A stretch of DNA of 64,000 nucleotides from Azorhizobium doebereinerae UFLA1-100 (lineage in GTDB: Bacteria; Pseudomonadota; Alphaproteobacteria; Rhizobiales; Xanthobacteraceae): assembly GCF_000473085.1 (NCBI RefSeq), contig NZ_AXBA01000033.1, positions 1 to 64,000 of the forward strand, written 5' to 3'. The position numbers were made by a program, and so were the translations under genes. The notes below the pieces were generated by a model. It was not told the origin of the DNA. It searched no databases and saw nothing but the letters and a program-made list of their open reading frames with translations. Below are positions 61,228 through 64,000 of this stretch, in pieces. Positions within the stretch are counted from its first letter, which is position 1, and the number at the start of each line of letters is the position of its first letter.

Positions 61228-63372
61228 CTATCCGTCCGCGCGGTTGCGCATCCGGCAGACGAACAGCGTGTCCACGCACATGCTCTCGCGCACATCGAAC
61301 AGCGCGCGGAACGCCGCCTCGCCCTCCGGCGTGTGGTCGTGCGCCGCCATGATGATCGTCCGCGCGCCGATGAAGGCGCGCAGCCCGGCGGCGGAACGCT
61401 CGATCTCGGCGGCGGTGTGGGCGCAGTCGTTGAAGATGAAGCCGTAGCCGAGATCCGGCGCGGTGGCGAAGTCACCGGCATGGATGGTGACGAAAGGCAG
61501 CAGCCCCAGAGCATCGAGATTGCGCGTGAGGGTGCCGATCACCCCGCCTTCCGCGCGCAGGACGGGCGCGATGTCCGCCTCGAACACGGCGGCCGCCACT
61601 TGGCCGATGGACTGCCCGCCGCATTGGGGCGAGAGATAATGCACCTCGTCCCCCACCCGCCGGAAGTCCTCCAGCAGGGGCTGGATTTCGGTGCTGACGA
61701 AGCGCTTGCCGCCGCCTGCGTCGCGCACGGCGTGGGCAAGGACCGAGGTGGAGCGGCCGACCCAGGCGCCCATCTCCAGGAACGGCCCGTCCAGCACCCG
61801 GGCGCAGCCGTAGAGCAGCCGCATCTCCCGCTCCGACAGCCAGCCGCCGACCGACGTCAGCGGGCCGGGCTCCAGCGCCCAGCCGTCCTGCTGCGCGCTG
61901 ATGCGGCCGAGCAGGTCGCCCAGATGCGGCACGTCGCCGTCCTGCGCGGGCACCAGTTCGAGGGCGTAGACCGCCGCGCCGAGAATGCGCGTGTCCGGAT
62001 AGTCCGGGACATTGTTGACGGGCGCATCGGCCGCCGGCACGCGGATCGACAGCAGGGTCAGCCCGGCCCAGGGCAGGACGCCCTCCGTGCCCGTCCGCAG
62101 CGGCACCTCCACCACGCAGCGCCCGTGCCGTGGCAGGGGCACCTCCACCTCCGCGCCGGCATTGATGGAAACCAAGGCGCGGGCCGGCGGCAGATGCTGG
62201 CTGCCGCTGAGCGTGACGGCCAGCGCCGCCGCATCGGGCGCGGTGAGGCGCAGCACCGCCAGCGTCTGGCGCTGGGTCCAGATGTGGATGTCCTCGGCAG
62301 CATGAAAGCCGGGCCAGCGGCTCAAGGCCTGTGCCAGCGGGGTCCGGCGCTCCACCGGCCACGGCCCCGCCGCCGGAAGCGTCACGATGGGCGGAATGTC
62401 CGGCAATGGCGCGTCATAGGGCGCGCCGTCGAAGGACGCGGCCACGCCGCCGGCTTGGTCGCAACGGTTGCGCACCCGCGCCCAGGTGTCGAAGTGCTGG
62501 AGAAACTGCTGCTCGCAGCGGGCGACCACGCCCCCGATCCGCGCCGCGTCCGCCGGCGCGCTCCGCTCCCGCAGCCAGATGGCGTCGCGGACCAGTTGCG
62601 CCCGCACCATCAGGTCCAGCGCGCCATAGTGCTCCTGGGCGCGAACGCCGGAACTCACCGCCCCGGCCCGCCGGTGGGAATTGTTCACGTGCTGGCGCCA
62701 GCCGACCAGCGGGCGAGCCAGGAGATGGTGGGTGCCGAGCAGGGTCGCGCGCAACGGCGCGACGATGTCGAAGCCATAGGGACACAGTTCGGCGTCCATG
62801 GGCGGAAACGCCTCGAAGACCGAGCGGTGATAGGCCAAGGTGGCGCCGAACCAGAGCTTGCCCCAATAGACCGGAACGGCGTCGTCCCAATCCACCACCC
62901 GGTCGCCATGGACCGGATCGAGGATGCCCATGGGCACGCCGCCCTCGGACAGGAGCAGCGCGTTGCTGCTGACCAGCCGGCAGCGCGGATCGCGGTCGAA
63001 GCAGGCGAGAATGGCTTCGAGCCGTCCGGGCAAGGTGATGTCGTCGCTGTCCGCCTGGATGATGACCGGCGCCGACGCATAGCGGGCGAAGGCATCCACC
63101 AGAGCGGAGCTGCGCGACCGGCCGTGGCGCAGCACCGTCGCCGCAATGTCGGGACGGGCGGCGAGACGGGCGGTCACCACGTCGATGCCGCCATCCGCCG
63201 ACCCGTCGTCCACCACCAGCAGTTCGTAATCCGGCCGCCACTGGGCGAACAGGCTGTCCAGCTGCGCGCCGATCCAGCGGGCGTGGTTGTGGAGGGGAAT
63301 GGCGATGGTGGCGCGCTTGCGGCCCGGCGCGGCCTGCCCCGCCTTCCTGTGACACGCAGGATCAGGTGTCAT
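61228..63372 (-). CDS. GT2 glycosyltransferase fused to a SAM-dependent methyltransferase
   Basis: 714 residues, three parts. Residues 20-280: GT2 (GT-A) fold, ATIAIPLHNHARWIGAQLDSLFAQWRPDYELLVVDDGSADGG, and the metal DxD-like QADSDDITLP. Residues about 330-490: beta-rich linker without known match. Residues about 510-714: class I methyltransferase, LEMGAWVGRSTSVLAHAVRDAGGGKRFVSTEIQ as SAM site and FIFNDCAHTAAEIERSAAGLRAFIGARTIIMAAHDHTPEG at the end. It should add a sugar and methylate a glycan. The start codon ATG 63372 has no ribosome site and lies inside a 19-bp repeat copy, so the true N-terminus is doubtful. Confidence 0.78.
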   Translation of the reverse strand: MTPDPACHRKAGQAAPGRKRATIAIPLHNHARWIGAQLDSLFAQWRPDYELLVVDDGSADGGIDVVTARLAARPDIAATVLRHGRSRSSALVDAFARYASAPVIIQADSDDITLPGRLEAILACFDRDPRCRLVSSNALLLSEGGVPMGILDPVHGDRVVDWDDAVPVYWGKLWFGATLAYHRSVFEAFPPMDAELCPYGFDIVAPLRATLLGTHHLLARPLVGWRQHVNNSHRRAGAVSSGVRAQEHYGALDLMVRAQLVRDAIWLRERSAPADAARIGGVVARCEQQFLQHFDTWARVRNRCDQAGGVAASFDGAPYDAPLPDIPPIVTLPAAGPWPVERRTPLAQALSRWPGFHAAEDIHIWTQRQTLAVLRLTAPDAAALAVTLSGSQHLPPARALVSINAGAEVEVPLPRHGRCVVEVPLRTGTEGVLPWAGLTLLSIRVPAADAPVNNVPDYPDTRILGAAVYALELVPAQDGDVPHLGDLLGRISAQQDGWALEPGPLTSVGGWLSEREMRLLYGCARVLDGPFLEMGAWVGRSTSVLAHAVRDAGGGKRFVSTEIQPLLEDFRRVGDEVHYLSPQCGGQSIGQVAAAVFEADIAPVLRAEGGVIGTLTRNLDALGLLPFVTIHAGDFATAPDLGYGFIFNDCAHTAAEIERSAAGLRAFIGARTIIMAAHDHTPEGEAAFRALFDVRESMCVDTLFVCRMRNRADG

Positions 63373-63539
63373 CTGAGGACGGTGGTGGGATTAGGCGGGA
63401 TTGGCCGGGAATTGGCGGGAAAGCCTTGCGGTGAAACGCCTCCCGGCGGAAGCCTCCGATGACCGCTGATTGGCGGGCCGCGCAGGATCAAATGTCACCG
63501 GCGCGTTTTTTGGTGAGGCGCGCAAGATCAAATGTCACC
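63355..63539 (-). repeat. Three copies of a 19-bp motif, resembling multiple terminal repeats of an IS
   Basis: CGCARGATCAAATGTCACC occurs at 63481-63499 and 63521-63539 (18 of 19 identical), and a diverged copy CGCAGGATCAGGTGTCATC at 63355-63373. On the minus strand the motif reads GGTGACATTTGATC. Several spaced copies of such a motif at one end are typical of IS21-family elements, but no transposase gene is seen here. Confidence 0.55.
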
Positions 63540-63763
63540 CTCCCGCGCCGCGCCTCAGAAACATATCCCCACACTGATTGCGAGTGGCGCCGTGGTGGAG
63601 AGCCGGCAAACCCTTGAAGCTTGAGCGTTACCGCAACCGGAAGACGGTTGAGAAAAAGATTTGTTGCATTCCAACGGCTTAACGGCAGCCAGATACAAGC
63701 CAAGCTTCGGCGATCTCGGTTACAGCGTCGATGACAGCTGCGACGATGGCTCTTTTCACGATC
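63540..63763. other. Lower-GC intergenic stretch
   Basis: About 220 bases near 54% G+C by eye between the repeat array and a partial gene. No complete reading frame, terminator or RNA gene is supported. Confidence 0.4.
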
Positions 63764-64000
63764 ATCAAGCCGAGCGTTTACCTGTGCCGGGCTCAGCGAG
63801 CGCTGATTGAAGCCGCTTTTTCAGGCGCTTAATCATGATGTGCATCTGCTCGGGATACTCTTCTGGTCCCTCGGCGGCAGTCGTGAGATCGGCAAAGATT
63901 TCGGCTGCGATCTGCCCCAAACGGCCATCCGGCAGGCTGATTCCAGCGTCTTTGTGAGCTGCGGCGACTGCAGAGACGAGGCGCCCGAACAGCTCGGGAT
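63764..64000 (-). CDS. Unknown protein, C-terminal part (cut by window end)
   Basis: 78 codons and a TGA (63764-63766) are open to the window edge on the minus strand. The product end, PELFGRLVSAVAAAHKDAG...GQIAAEIFADLTTAAEG...MHIMIKRLKKRLQSALAEPGTGKRSA, looks all-helical and soluble with a basic tail. Codon use is less GC-biased than in the main part of the window, which fits the lower-GC mobile surroundings. Family not recognised. Confidence 0.6.

Noticed and set aside
63488-63703. Minus-strand 71-codon frame across the repeat array
   Set aside because: It consists partly of the repeated motif and intergenic sequence, with no ribosome site or domain.

Overview
The window is about 64 kb of GC-rich chromosomal DNA (roughly 68-70% G+C by eye) from an alphaproteobacterium of the Hyphomicrobiales (Rhizobiales). 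The serC-serA pair, the dapF-mtaB-ftsY operon, the short FtsY, a Rhizobiales-type ribbon-helix-helix protein and a dispersed 'AGAGCGCGATCC' repeat all fit this. A Xanthobacteraceae member (Xanthobacter/Azorhizobium/Ancylobacter type) is my best guess, but that is inference from gene content and not a database result.

Layout. 1-0.3 kb: 3' end of an IS5-type transposase abutting a structured dispersed repeat. 0.4-3.4 kb: serine biosynthesis (serA, serC). 3.6-15 kb: exported proteins (PRC-barrel, S53 peptidase with DUF4114, MliC-like lysozyme inhibitor, outer-membrane beta-barrel), a membrane hydroxylase, a Tat-exported deaminase, a PIF1-like helicase, a PfkB kinase and glmM. 15-26.5 kb: two single-domain response regulators, a split chromate transporter, two LysR/transporter-type loci, a cytochrome c/VOC/GMC dehydrogenase cluster and lactate dehydrogenase.

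26.5-40.5 kb is the most interesting block: malic enzyme and an AspT-family carboxylate antiporter; a convergent operon for an iron-sulfur protein, a fumarate-reductase-type flavoprotein, a 59-residue protein and a NuoF-like NADH-oxidising subunit; an AEC (malate/malonate type) permease; a DctB-like sensor kinase, an NtrC-class activator and a LysR regulator. Three near-consensus sigma-54 promoters lie in front of the three metabolic units. A palindrome sits almost exactly midway between the two divergent ones, and a related palindrome lies at the same distance upstream of the third. I read this as one sigma-54 regulon for C4-dicarboxylate use, plausibly a redox-balanced malate dismutation: malic enzyme makes NADH, and a soluble NADH:fumarate reductase spends it.

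40.6-41.9 kb is a small lower-GC island with a truncated gene at one edge and tRNA-Ala(CGC) at the other. 42-45.3 kb holds ftsY-mtaB-dapF. 45.5-53 kb holds an exported effector-binding-fold protein, thpR, an MFS exporter, a chemoreceptor and a GAF-PAS-GGDEF-EAL protein. 53-56.3 kb is an arsenic locus (arsH divergent from arsR, small orf, arsC fused to an arsN2-type acetyltransferase, acr3). 56.4-59.3 kb holds a soluble PAS chemoreceptor and an AraC regulator separated by an unusually AT-rich patch. 59.4-63.4 kb is a glycan-modification cluster (GT-B-like protein, TylF-like methyltransferase, GT2-methyltransferase fusion). Its 5' end runs into a repeat array that resembles the end of an insertion sequence, followed by lower-GC DNA with a partial gene at the window edge.
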